Shown here: piece by piece, positions 1 through 7,290 of the stretch
Layout: each line of letters opens with the position of its first letter
Numbering within the stretch: position 1 is the first letter of the stretch
Assembly: GCF_004216895.1 (NCBI RefSeq)
Contig: NZ_SGXE01000006.1
Coordinates: forward strand, 8,894-72,893
DNA length: 64,000 bases
Reading direction: 5' to 3'
From: Aquimarina brevivitae
GTDB taxonomy: Bacteria > Bacteroidota > Bacteroidia > Flavobacteriales > Flavobacteriaceae
Translations under genes and position numbers: made by a program
Notes under the pieces: generated by a model
The model's input: the letters and a program-made list of their open reading frames with translations, nothing else
Database searches by the model: none
What the model was told of the DNA's origin: nothing

Positions 1-104
1 TGTGAGTTTGTGAGTTTGTGAGTTTGTGAGTTTGTGAGTTTGTGAGTTTGTGAGTTTGTGAGTTTGTGAGTTTGTGAGTTTGTGAGTTTGTGAGTTTGTG
101 AGTT
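1..104. repeat. 8-bp tandem repeat array
   Basis: About 13 near-perfect head-to-tail copies of the octamer TGAGTTTG run from the window edge to about position 104, so the array may continue to the left. It runs straight into the unique segment beginning TTGGCTAGTTG that is repeated in inverted orientation near 7.0 kb. There are no spacers, so it is not a CRISPR. It lies outside any gene, downstream of the minus-strand block. Slippage expansion of a degenerate intergenic repeat is the simplest explanation. Confidence 0.9.
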
Positions 105-180
105 GGCTAGTTGTTGAGTTTGATTTTGTTTCAACTTACTTTATACTTAATACCTAGTACTTCTTAATTCTTAATTCTTC
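103..180 (+). repeat. Left copy of a composite intergenic repeat
   Basis: Positions 103-135 match the reverse complement of 6996-7028 over 33 bp with two mismatches. Looser similarity continues on both sides: GAGT-rich short tandem repeats on one flank and TACTTAATAC-like AT-rich words on the other. The two copies are inverted and bracket the minus-strand gene block between 262 and 6800. No reading frame is visible. The rest of the gap up to 261 holds nothing recognisable. Confidence 0.75.
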
Positions 181-261
181 TGTCAAGTCAACTAAGCTCG
201 ACATAGCTTGTCTGGCTATCCAGAGACAGCAATTGGAACCTTAGGATGTTTTACCTGCAGT

Positions 262-1014
262 TTATCTCAAAAATGAATTCGCACTAGGGCTAGCGAAATT
301 ATAATCATACACCTTACAGGTGCCCATACCGGTTCGGCTTACGTAAAGAGTGATCGTACTATCATAGGATTGTCCTTCTTTATATTGCGTAAAAAACACA
401 TACCCTTTACCAAAATCTTCGTCATAGCCTGCGCTAGTGACCACCGTTTTGTCATAACTTGTATCCGTCAATTGTTCTACTACAGAATCAAAATCTGAAT
501 CCTCGGTAAACACCTCTTGCATATAGGTGGTTAATGCATCCGTATCTGTAATATGGGTTAGCATCGTCTCCCCTATTTGCTGCAAGTCTGCATTCGCAGC
601 AATCATCGTAGGATCAAAGTGACCGGAGCATTTGCTTTCCATAAAATAAGCGATCATGTGCTTCGATTCATTGATGCCATCTAGCAACCACTGATCGTCG
701 TTTTTAATGGTATACAGGTATATTTTACCCACCGCTTCGTTATTGAATATCAGATCAACCGTTAACACCGCACGATTTTCTTTTACATTTTTGTCTACTA
801 ACTTTAATTCTAACTCAGCAGGCATTTTTGCAAATTGTTTGAAACTACGCTGTCCTCCATCTTTTTCTGCAGTCCAGTAGGCTTCGGTACAAAGCACCTT
901 GCCGCTTTCTACATCTTTTTGGTTGTTAATAGTTTCTATCGCATCGATGAGTTCCTCTTGGCCGATTATGCATTGAGCAGTAAGTAAACTAAGGATAATG
1001 GGAAGTATCTTCAT
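262..1014 (-). CDS. Secreted protein of unknown function
   Basis: A 250-residue protein with a clear Sec signal peptide (hydrophobic residues 3-17, cleavage probably after the Gly at about 18), so it is exported. No family is recognised. The N-terminal half (about 20-130) has the look of a small alpha/beta fold with a predicted beta-rich centre; the rest is acidic and rich in Thr and Asp. It is the last gene of a four-gene minus-strand run that starts with a formylglycine-generating-enzyme-fold protein, 38 bp after the membrane protein gene. A Lumazine-binding/NTF2-like fold is possible by composition but not shown. Confidence 0.7.
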   Translation of the reverse strand: MKILPIILSLLTAQCIIGQEELIDAIETINNQKDVESGKVLCTEAYWTAEKDGGQRSFKQFAKMPAELELKLVDKNVKENRAVLTVDLIFNNEAVGKIYLYTIKNDDQWLLDGINESKHMIAYFMESKCSGHFDPTMIAANADLQQIGETMLTHITDTDALTTYMQEVFTEDSDFDSVVEQLTDTSYDKTVVTSAGYDEDFGKGYVFFTQYKEGQSYDSTITLYVSRTGMGTCKVYDYNFASPSANSFLR

Positions 1015-1052
1015 AAGATTTAAAATAAAAAATTAGTAGTTATTAGGTTGTT

Positions 1053-1580
1053 TTACGAATCTATTGAGTTAGTATATTCTGCCTCCAAAAGTTTGGCAAA
1101 GTATTTCTTAGATTTTATGCTTTCATACTTAAATCCTGCCATAGTCAATCCATAGCCTATCAAGAAAAAGCTTAGCGGATGTATCATGTTTGGATTATAT
1201 TTTCCATTGAGTATCGAGGCGGCAAAAACAGCTAGAAAAACCAGACCAAATGCACCACAGTGAAATATAACGTATAATAAGATACCTCCGTGCAACTTCA
1301 TTTTGATAGTGACCTGAGTCTTATTTAAACTCGGTTGAATAGTTCCTATAATTCTTGGCAAAAATGGATTTTTAAACTTTACTATTCGGTTAATGCTGAA
1401 TGAGGTATCATCAATGGTTCCTATATAATATTTAGGATTACTATGGCTATAAAATTCTGTCTTCGTATTCCTATTAAAGGATTCAATTATGCCCTCTAGC
1501 CTATGTAGAACTTCGTTTGAATTTAAGTCGGTATGATAGGTTATGTTTTCAACGGGTAAATATTTCATTGGTTTGGGCAT
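1053..1580 (-). CDS. Two-helix membrane protein, unknown function
   Basis: A 175-residue protein with a polar N-terminal domain (1-95) followed by two hydrophobic segments at about 98-124 and 134-151 and a short charged tail, so probably a membrane-anchored cytoplasmic domain. No motif is recognised. It lies 31 bp downstream of the lipoprotein gene and 38 bp upstream of the secreted unknown, on the same strand, so it is probably co-transcribed. Start chosen at the first Met; an alternative Met at residue 5 is equally possible. Confidence 0.65.
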   Translation of the reverse strand: MPKPMKYLPVENITYHTDLNSNEVLHRLEGIIESFNRNTKTEFYSHSNPKYYIGTIDDTSFSINRIVKFKNPFLPRIIGTIQPSLNKTQVTIKMKLHGGILLYVIFHCGAFGLVFLAVFAASILNGKYNPNMIHPLSFFLIGYGLTMAGFKYESIKSKKYFAKLLEAEYTNSIDS

Positions 1581-1611
1581 CTATGGTTTTTAATTAGGTT
1601 ACTGTTTTGAT

Positions 1612-2718
1612 TTAGAGATCTAATTCTTTTCGTCGGAGGTTTGCTTTTTTTAGTAGCACGGTATCATTTAAGGTATTGGCCACGTCTAAAACGCTTATTA
1701 CATGTTGTGGTTCTTTGCTTTGTAATACAATTTCGCATCTGGATACAAGAGTATCCCTATACTTTTTTCTAAAAATAGCGTCGTCTTTTAATCTGTCATT
1801 CGCAGTACCTACTATACCTTTCTCAAAATTAGCTAAAAGAAATTGAAAATAGTCTTTTGCGATCGTTTCATCCTTGGAGTCTTCTATAATGGTTTCTATA
1901 ACAGCGCCTTTGTAAAAGAATAAATTATAATCATTGGAGCTAGGATAGGTGGTATAGTGCTGAGCTATACCTCGGCGCACTGACTGTTTCCAACGTTCAC
2001 TGCGTTGCTCCCAATCCTTACATCTATATTGGATATGCTCCATATTGTATTCTTTTCTAAAAAACTCTTGCAATACCATCCAGTCATATGTGTTTTCGGG
2101 CGTAAGTTTTCTAAGGGTGGTCCAAAAAACAAATTCAGGCTGTGTATATCCATAAAACAGCGAACCCTCAGCATCATTACCAATAAAATCCTTTGCTAAC
2201 ACTTCAATTGATTTGATCTGATCCCAGGCAGGCTCAGCACTTGTAATTTCCTGATCAAAATAAGGGTCTATGAAGGGATACTTCTGATCCATATAGGATA
2301 CACCGATGATGGTATCCCCAGCTTTTCGTTTTCGTTTGTAAATTAATTTATCCGTGTTGGGTGAAACTAATACCTCGGTGGTCGCTGCTAATTTTTGTAA
2401 TCGATCCGGATCTTCGATGAGATCCGCTGCTGTAATATGCTCCACCACAAAATCTTCTCGCCCCGCTATATGTACTGCTACATAGAGCTTTTTAGTTTTT
2501 TTACGCCCAGGAAGCATAATAGGTACGTGAGGTAAGGCTACAATATCCAGGGTAGCATTTATATCATAATGATAACTTAAGGTAACCGCTACATCCTTAG
2601 TCTGAATGGTTTTTTCTGCTGAGAACTCTTCGCTATTACAAGCACTGATGAGGATTAGTACCCATAGTAGTAAGCTGATTCGCTTTAATATGTTACGATG
2701 TAATGTATGAGTTTCCAT
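1612..2718 (-). CDS. Predicted lipoprotein, unknown function
   Basis: A 368-residue protein with a basic N-terminus, a hydrophobic stretch at 13-25 and a lipobox LISAC with the lipidated Cys at 27, so it should be anchored to the inner or outer membrane. The following residues NSEE are compatible with the Bacteroidetes lipoprotein export signal (acidic residues after Cys), which would place it at the cell surface; this is inference. The C-terminal half is Lys/Asp/Glu-rich and probably helical. It starts 7 bp after the stop of the FGE-fold gene, implying tight co-expression. No family is recognised. Confidence 0.7.
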   Translation of the reverse strand: METHTLHRNILKRISLLLWVLILISACNSEEFSAEKTIQTKDVAVTLSYHYDINATLDIVALPHVPIMLPGRKKTKKLYVAVHIAGREDFVVEHITAADLIEDPDRLQKLAATTEVLVSPNTDKLIYKRKRKAGDTIIGVSYMDQKYPFIDPYFDQEITSAEPAWDQIKSIEVLAKDFIGNDAEGSLFYGYTQPEFVFWTTLRKLTPENTYDWMVLQEFFRKEYNMEHIQYRCKDWEQRSERWKQSVRRGIAQHYTTYPSSNDYNLFFYKGAVIETIIEDSKDETIAKDYFQFLLANFEKGIVGTANDRLKDDAIFRKKYRDTLVSRCEIVLQSKEPQHVISVLDVANTLNDTVLLKKANLRRKELDL

Positions 2719-2725
2719 GATACAA

Positions 2726-3559
2726 CTATTGAATAGGAATATGCTTAACTACTCTAACCCCTAGAGGCATATCTCTTAATTTGGGTAAAAAACCGGTTTT
2801 AGCAGCCGGTCTACAAAAGGCAGCATCAGACTGATAGCACCCACCTTTAACCATATAGTAAGCTCCATAATAATACCCACCAGGACCAAATTGATCCTGG
2901 ACCCACTCCCATACATTACCGGTCATATCATACAATCCCAACGCATTTGGTGCTTTTTGTCCAACTACAGAAACCTTACCCCCAGTATTTTTGTACCAGG
3001 ACATGGCATCTATATCATAGGCTTTATCGGGTTTATTATGTACTCCCCCCTTAGCCGCGTACTCCCATTCTGCTTCAGTAGGTAAACGGTATCCTTTAGT
3101 GGAGTTGTCTATTAGCAATCCACCATCACCATCATCTATGTAGTAAGGCTTGTACCCCGCCAGATCACTTAAACGATTACAAAACCGAACTGCATCCCAC
3201 CAGGACAGATAGCCCGCAGGTTGCCCTGCTACAGTATCCATTAGTCTGTATGGAATATGTTGATCTACATACGCATCAGTAATTTTCATATACTGATCAT
3301 AGGTCAACTCAAATTTTGCAATATAAAAATCTGAAACATTTTTTTTGGTTAGTCGTTCTCTACACGAATTAAATCTTTGATGAAAATATTGATGGTAGGG
3401 ATCTTCCTCAGGACTACCCATTTCGAAACTACCCCCTTCTACAAAAATCAATTCCATATCCACTCCGTAAGCAGTTTCTAAGAAAAGGTCTTTTTGTTCT
3501 TGACTTACCGCTGCAAGTGTAAAAAAGAAAAATAATACCGTTAATGCGTGTACTCTCAT
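2726..3559 (-). CDS. Formylglycine-generating-enzyme-fold (FGE-sulfatase domain) secreted protein
   Basis: A 277-residue protein with a signal peptide (1-19) and one FGE-sulfatase domain. Seen: the opening VEGGSFEMGS (about 40-49), YRLPTEAEWEYAAKGG (157-172), GLYDMTGNVWEW (208-219), KGG at 238-240 and a terminal GVRVVK. In true FGE oxidases two cysteines five residues apart bind copper and oxidise the sulfatase Cys. Aligned by KGG, the first position is Ser244 and the second is Cys249, so only one is kept. The protein is therefore probably a structural or binding member of the fold, as in GldJ/GldK of gliding bacteria, not a sulfatase maturase. It heads a four-gene operon whose other members are unknown. 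No sulfatase gene is nearby. Confidence 0.85.
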   Translation of the reverse strand: MRVHALTVLFFFFTLAAVSQEQKDLFLETAYGVDMELIFVEGGSFEMGSPEEDPYHQYFHQRFNSCRERLTKKNVSDFYIAKFELTYDQYMKITDAYVDQHIPYRLMDTVAGQPAGYLSWWDAVRFCNRLSDLAGYKPYYIDDGDGGLLIDNSTKGYRLPTEAEWEYAAKGGVHNKPDKAYDIDAMSWYKNTGGKVSVVGQKAPNALGLYDMTGNVWEWVQDQFGPGGYYYGAYYMVKGGCYQSDAAFCRPAAKTGFLPKLRDMPLGVRVVKHIPIQ

Positions 3560-3665
3560 TACTTATGTTGATGTTATGGTTGCTAGTTTTAGCTACTGTA
3601 GAACGTATTCTATTGCTAAGTATTATATTGCCTTTAAAAGTGTATTAGCACGGCATATTGGCGCT

Positions 3666-3730
3666 GATACCCAAAAAAAATAGAGCGCAAGGTAAATAAA
3701 ACTATTTAGGGTATCACCAGTTGTTCTGGT
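3666..3730. repeat. Inverted repeats between patatin and FGE-fold genes
   Basis: GATACCC at 3666-3672 pairs with GGGTATC at 3709-3715, and AAATAG just inside pairs with CTATTT, giving a long imperfect hairpin. A second small hairpin, ACCAG-TTGTT-CTGGT, sits at 3716-3730. Both lie downstream of the patatin stop and upstream of the FGE-fold operon on the minus strand. They could form a terminator or leader structure; the sequence alone does not decide. Confidence 0.45.
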
Positions 3731-3773
3731 TATGTTGAAATTTGATGGCAATACAGCCGTTGTACACAAACAG

Positions 3774-4697
3774 CTACCCGGCCATATCAATATCCTTCAA
3801 CTCGTTTTCTTGTGCTTGTTTGGCTTTTGCGGCAGCATATTCGTACCCCTGTCGCCACCAGTTACCCATCAATTGTTTGTCGAATATCAAGGAGTTTTCT
3901 GTAAGTTTTGATGGTGTATAATACAGATTCAGTGGCACATCTTTATTAATGGCTGCCAATTTACCTACCACCGTATCGTGATGCTCTACTTGGTCTAACA
4001 TAAAACCAAATAAATTGACCATCAAGGAAAAGGGATTTTTACCCAATACTTTATTATGCTCCATATTTTCGGACTCTAAGATGATCGCGTCTACTTCGGT
4101 AGCCCCACGTTTAATCGCCTCTCGTATCGGAACCATGCAACCAAAACCGCCATCGGCATATTCGCATTCGTTTTTGGTCACCAAACTCATAAAGGGCACG
4201 TAATTGCAAGAGATCCAGATCCAATCACAAAAATCTTCATAGGAGAACTCGTGGATGGATTTGTATTCCGTTTGGCTTTTGGTAAGGTTAGACACGGTTA
4301 CGACGATATCCTTTACTTTTTTTCGGGCCAGCCTAAACTCCGACTCCGTAAAATTTCTACGAATCGCTCTTCTTAAGTTCTTGCTTTCACCAAAGGTGCG
4401 CTTCTTCTTCATAAATTGAATAAGCGATGCCATAAAATTTATAGAAACATACTCCCGGTTTCCTTTTTTACGAACTCTAAAGGGATTGACATTAAAAATA
4501 GTATGTTGATTAACATTGGTATAGATATCATACATCCGTTTGATATTACCAATGGCCAATTGAGGGATCAATAGGCTTCCGGTTGACGTACCCAAAAACA
4601 GGTCGTACTTTCGACCTTGTTCCTGTATCAGGTATTGAGCCACTCCTCCGGCATAGGCGCCCTTACTACCGCCTCCTGAGATTACAAGTGCACGCAT
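3774..4697 (-). CDS. Patatin-like phospholipase family protein
   Basis: A 307-residue patatin-fold lipid acyl hydrolase. Seen: the oxyanion-hole loop GGGSKGAYAGG (8-18), nucleophile elbow GTSTG with Ser38, and the catalytic aspartate in ADGG (Asp182), which together make the Ser-Asp dyad complete. There is no signal peptide, so it is a cytoplasmic or membrane-associated enzyme of the RssA/YlbK-like bacterial type, without the T9SS/outer-membrane barrel of larger patatins. The start follows the aminopeptidase stop by 3 bp, so the two are co-transcribed. Substrate is unknown; phospholipid deacylation is the family expectation. Confidence 0.88.
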   Translation of the reverse strand: MRALVISGGGSKGAYAGGVAQYLIQEQGRKYDLFLGTSTGSLLIPQLAIGNIKRMYDIYTNVNQHTIFNVNPFRVRKKGNREYVSINFMASLIQFMKKKRTFGESKNLRRAIRRNFTESEFRLARKKVKDIVVTVSNLTKSQTEYKSIHEFSYEDFCDWIWISCNYVPFMSLVTKNECEYADGGFGCMVPIREAIKRGATEVDAIILESENMEHNKVLGKNPFSLMVNLFGFMLDQVEHHDTVVGKLAAINKDVPLNLYYTPSKLTENSLIFDKQLMGNWWRQGYEYAAAKAKQAQENELKDIDMAG

Positions 4698-4700
4698 AAT

Positions 4701-6800
4701 TTAAAGTTCCATTTTTCTTCTTAAGTATTCCAGTTCAGATTGGGATAATTTTTCCTTTAAATCTACGTATTTCTTTTTAAATGTCTCTTTTTTTAATAAA
4801 TCGTCTAAAATTTTTCGGCAAGCATCTCTAAATCGCCAATTGTAATGAGTAGCGCCATTGACCAAATGTAATAGTGCCTGGTCATTAAAGGCGTTCATAC
4901 TTTCCAAGTACGAAAACGCATTTTGTCGTGTACTAAAATGGTGATCTGGACTGGTGTATGCCGTTAGTTCTTTAAAATATTGTGAATGTTTTGCTTGATT
5001 ATACTCTGGCGTGCTAAGCGCCAACACCAACCATAATATTCTAACATTATTATCACTAAACCCAGTAATCGAGCTGGTCTCTTCTAAGTACTTCGCCCTA
5101 TCTGCAGCAAAGTTGGCCCATAAATGATACAAGGCCGGTTCTATAGTGGCATAGGACGGATCTTGGAGCAGGGTTTCATATTGCTCCTTAAGAGCTATAG
5201 GAATTGTACTCATCGAACTTGCTATAGCCTGTCGTACAAATATATTATTGGTTTCAAAGGCTTTATCATAAATCGCAATAGCCTCTTGTGACGTATCCCC
5301 AGCCAATTGATATACTGCCTCCTGACCTAAATAGTTATTAACAGGAAATTCTAAAGCCTTCACTAAAGCCCCCCATTTACCGGCTAAAGGCTGTGTGCGT
5401 TCACCAGCAAGCGCCAGATACTTTTTGATAAAATCATACTCGGTTAATATAGCTAAGGCCTGCTGAGAAGGAAAACTGACATTCTCCAACCATTGCTGTT
5501 TAAAATTTGTAAGCTCTACCCCACTTACTTCAGTAGCAATCTCAAAGAAATCAGCAGTGCTTACATTGTCAAACTGATGTTGTTGTAAGTAATTATGAAT
5601 GGTGATTTTAAAATTCGCTTTTCCGATCAATTTTTGTAACGCAAAAAGCGTCCAAGCTCCTCGTTGGTAAAAGGTCAATGAATTTGCCTTTGGGTCCAAT
5701 AGTGAAGTAGCCTGCGGCGATTGGGACAAGGCTGTTAATTGCTCTGCACTTTCATATAACTTATACAAAAAATAGTCTTCTCCAAAAATCTTTCGCTCCG
5801 CCAATAACGCATAATATGTAGCGAAGCCTTCTTGCAACCAATGGTGCGTACCTTCGGTTTCGGTGACTAAATCGCCAAACCACTGATGCGCCAATTCGTG
5901 TGCATTGACATTGATATAATTGCGATCCTTGTAGGCGATACTATCCACTACAAAAGCATCTGAAAAAATAGTAGCCGTGGTGTTTTCCATCCCGGCATAC
6001 AAAAAATCTTTCACTGGGACTTGTTTGTAGTTCTGCCAGGGAAATGCCACACCGATCTCATCTACAAGAAAATCAAAAATCTCTTTGTTATGTTTATAGG
6101 TAAATTTATAATCGAGAGAATCCTCGGGATAGATATAGTTTACTAATGGAATTCCATTTTTGGAAGTCTCTTCTACCTTATCATAGATACCAATCGCCAT
6201 AGCTACCAAATAGCTACTCATTGGATGCGTCATATCATAATTCCACTGCTGTAGCGAATCGTTTAAAACCTTTGTTTCTTTTAGGGCTCCATTAGCAATT
6301 ACTTCGTATCCTTTTTTGTACACCACAGAAAGGTCAAATTCAACTTTTTCATTCATATCATCAAAGCTAGGTAACCAGTTAGAGCTGTATTTACCCTGAC
6401 CCTGGGTCCAGATTTGATCCCTACCCATATAATCTGGCACAAAATACAGTGCTTTTTTAGGCGAAGCCTTGTAGCTAATAGCAATAGTATGAGAAGTGTT
6501 CGCTGCTAATGGCTCAGTAATAGTGATCTTGTTATCTTGATACGTAAAAGGAACCACAGCAGCATCGAGTAATACTTGTGCTATCGTCATTCGCTGTGCA
6601 TCTATAAAAAACGTAGCTGTCGCTTCTTTAACATCAAAGGTATACTGAACGGTACCGGTTATACTTTTAGTATCAAAGTCTGGTTGTACCTTAACTTTAG
6701 CTGTTATAAAATCTAGGGCTGGTTGTTCTTTTTGAGCATATGTTTTACGCCCAACAAAAAGACTGCAAAATACAGCCATACATAAAGTCAATAATCGCAT
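4701..6800 (-). CDS. M1 family metallopeptidase (aminopeptidase)
   Basis: A 699-residue gluzincin aminopeptidase with an N-terminal signal peptide (1-22), so probably periplasmic or outer-membrane associated. Seen: the substrate-recognition motif GMEN (in YAGMENTTA), the zinc site HELAH at 301-305 with the third ligand Glu324 in LQEGF, and a helical C-terminal region from about 430 onward. Domain order is the usual N-terminal beta domain, catalytic domain and ARM-like helical tail. It is the first gene of a two-gene unit with the patatin-like gene (3-bp gap). A Bacteroidetes-type promoter lies 25 bp upstream. Confidence 0.92.
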   Translation of the reverse strand: MRLLTLCMAVFCSLFVGRKTYAQKEQPALDFITAKVKVQPDFDTKSITGTVQYTFDVKEATATFFIDAQRMTIAQVLLDAAVVPFTYQDNKITITEPLAANTSHTIAISYKASPKKALYFVPDYMGRDQIWTQGQGKYSSNWLPSFDDMNEKVEFDLSVVYKKGYEVIANGALKETKVLNDSLQQWNYDMTHPMSSYLVAMAIGIYDKVEETSKNGIPLVNYIYPEDSLDYKFTYKHNKEIFDFLVDEIGVAFPWQNYKQVPVKDFLYAGMENTTATIFSDAFVVDSIAYKDRNYINVNAHELAHQWFGDLVTETEGTHHWLQEGFATYYALLAERKIFGEDYFLYKLYESAEQLTALSQSPQATSLLDPKANSLTFYQRGAWTLFALQKLIGKANFKITIHNYLQQHQFDNVSTADFFEIATEVSGVELTNFKQQWLENVSFPSQQALAILTEYDFIKKYLALAGERTQPLAGKWGALVKALEFPVNNYLGQEAVYQLAGDTSQEAIAIYDKAFETNNIFVRQAIASSMSTIPIALKEQYETLLQDPSYATIEPALYHLWANFAADRAKYLEETSSITGFSDNNVRILWLVLALSTPEYNQAKHSQYFKELTAYTSPDHHFSTRQNAFSYLESMNAFNDQALLHLVNGATHYNWRFRDACRKILDDLLKKETFKKKYVDLKEKLSQSELEYLRRKMEL

Positions 6801-6825
6801 ACCAATGTTTCATCAATTCTTCTGC

Positions 6826-6858
6826 CAAAGTAACGAAAATCTAATGGCAATGTGACAA
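6826..6858 (-). promoter_or_regulatory. Bacteroidetes-type promoter for the aminopeptidase
   Basis: On the minus strand a -33 TTG (6856-6858) is followed after 22 nt by TTACTTTG (6826-6833), one mismatch from the TAnnTTTG -7 consensus. The predicted 5' leader is about 20 nt. Confidence 0.55.
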
Positions 6859-6899
6859 AAGGTAAAGAGAATCCCCTTTTTGAAAAATAAGAATCGCAA

Positions 6900-7230
6900 A
6901 GGAAAAACTTCAAAATCAAAGACTCACATACTGCCAACTAAGAAATAAGAACTACGAAGTACGAAGCATGAAGTATTGAGTATTAAGTACCTAATGTTGA
7001 AACAAAATTAAACTCATCAACTAGCCAACTCACAGACTCACGGACTCAAAGACTCAAAGACTCACATACTGCCAACTAAGAACTACAAACTAAGAACCAC
7101 CAACTATCAATTACCAACTTCAAAGAAGGTCTCGATACAACCTGCTTCGCAGCCCACTCGACCTGACATCCATGAACTAAGATCTAAAGGCTAAGAACTA
7201 CAAACTAATAACTGCCAACTACTAACCAAA
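6900..7230. repeat. Low-complexity intergenic repeat region, right composite copy
   Basis: This non-coding stretch between the aminopeptidase and recG is built from degenerate short words (variants of AACTAAGAAC, CTACCAACT, GACTCAAA). It contains the segment 6996-7028, the inverted partner of 103-135. Next to it, at about 7028-7065, degenerate 9-bp GACTCAAA-type repeats correspond to the octamer array on the left edge. No protein or structured RNA gene is visible. It looks like the decaying or expanding intergenic filler common in some flavobacterial genomes. Confidence 0.7.
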
Positions 7231-7254
7231 ACCAAAGTTTAAACACCCTACAGA

Positions 7255-7285
7255 TTGACCCAAATTATTAATAATAGTATCTTCG
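7255..7285 (+). promoter_or_regulatory. recG promoter; near-leaderless transcript
   Basis: TTG at 7255-7257, 20-nt spacer, then TATCTTCG at 7278-7285 (one mismatch to TAnnTTTG). The ATG at 7291 lies 5 nt past the box, so transcription probably begins at or next to the start codon. This also argues against the in-frame TTG at 7255 being the translation start. Confidence 0.55.
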
Positions 7286-7290
7286 CCTTA

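Noticed and set aside
1..104. Possible CRISPR-like direct repeats
   Set aside because: Repeats are 8 bp and contiguous, without spacers; a simple tandem array.
2726..3559. Sulfatase-activating formylglycine-generating enzyme
   Set aside because: One of the two needed cysteines is Ser, and there is no sulfatase gene in the window.
7255..7290. TTG start giving 12 extra residues to RecG
   Set aside because: The TTG fits a -33 box, and the family N-terminus begins at the ATG at 7291.
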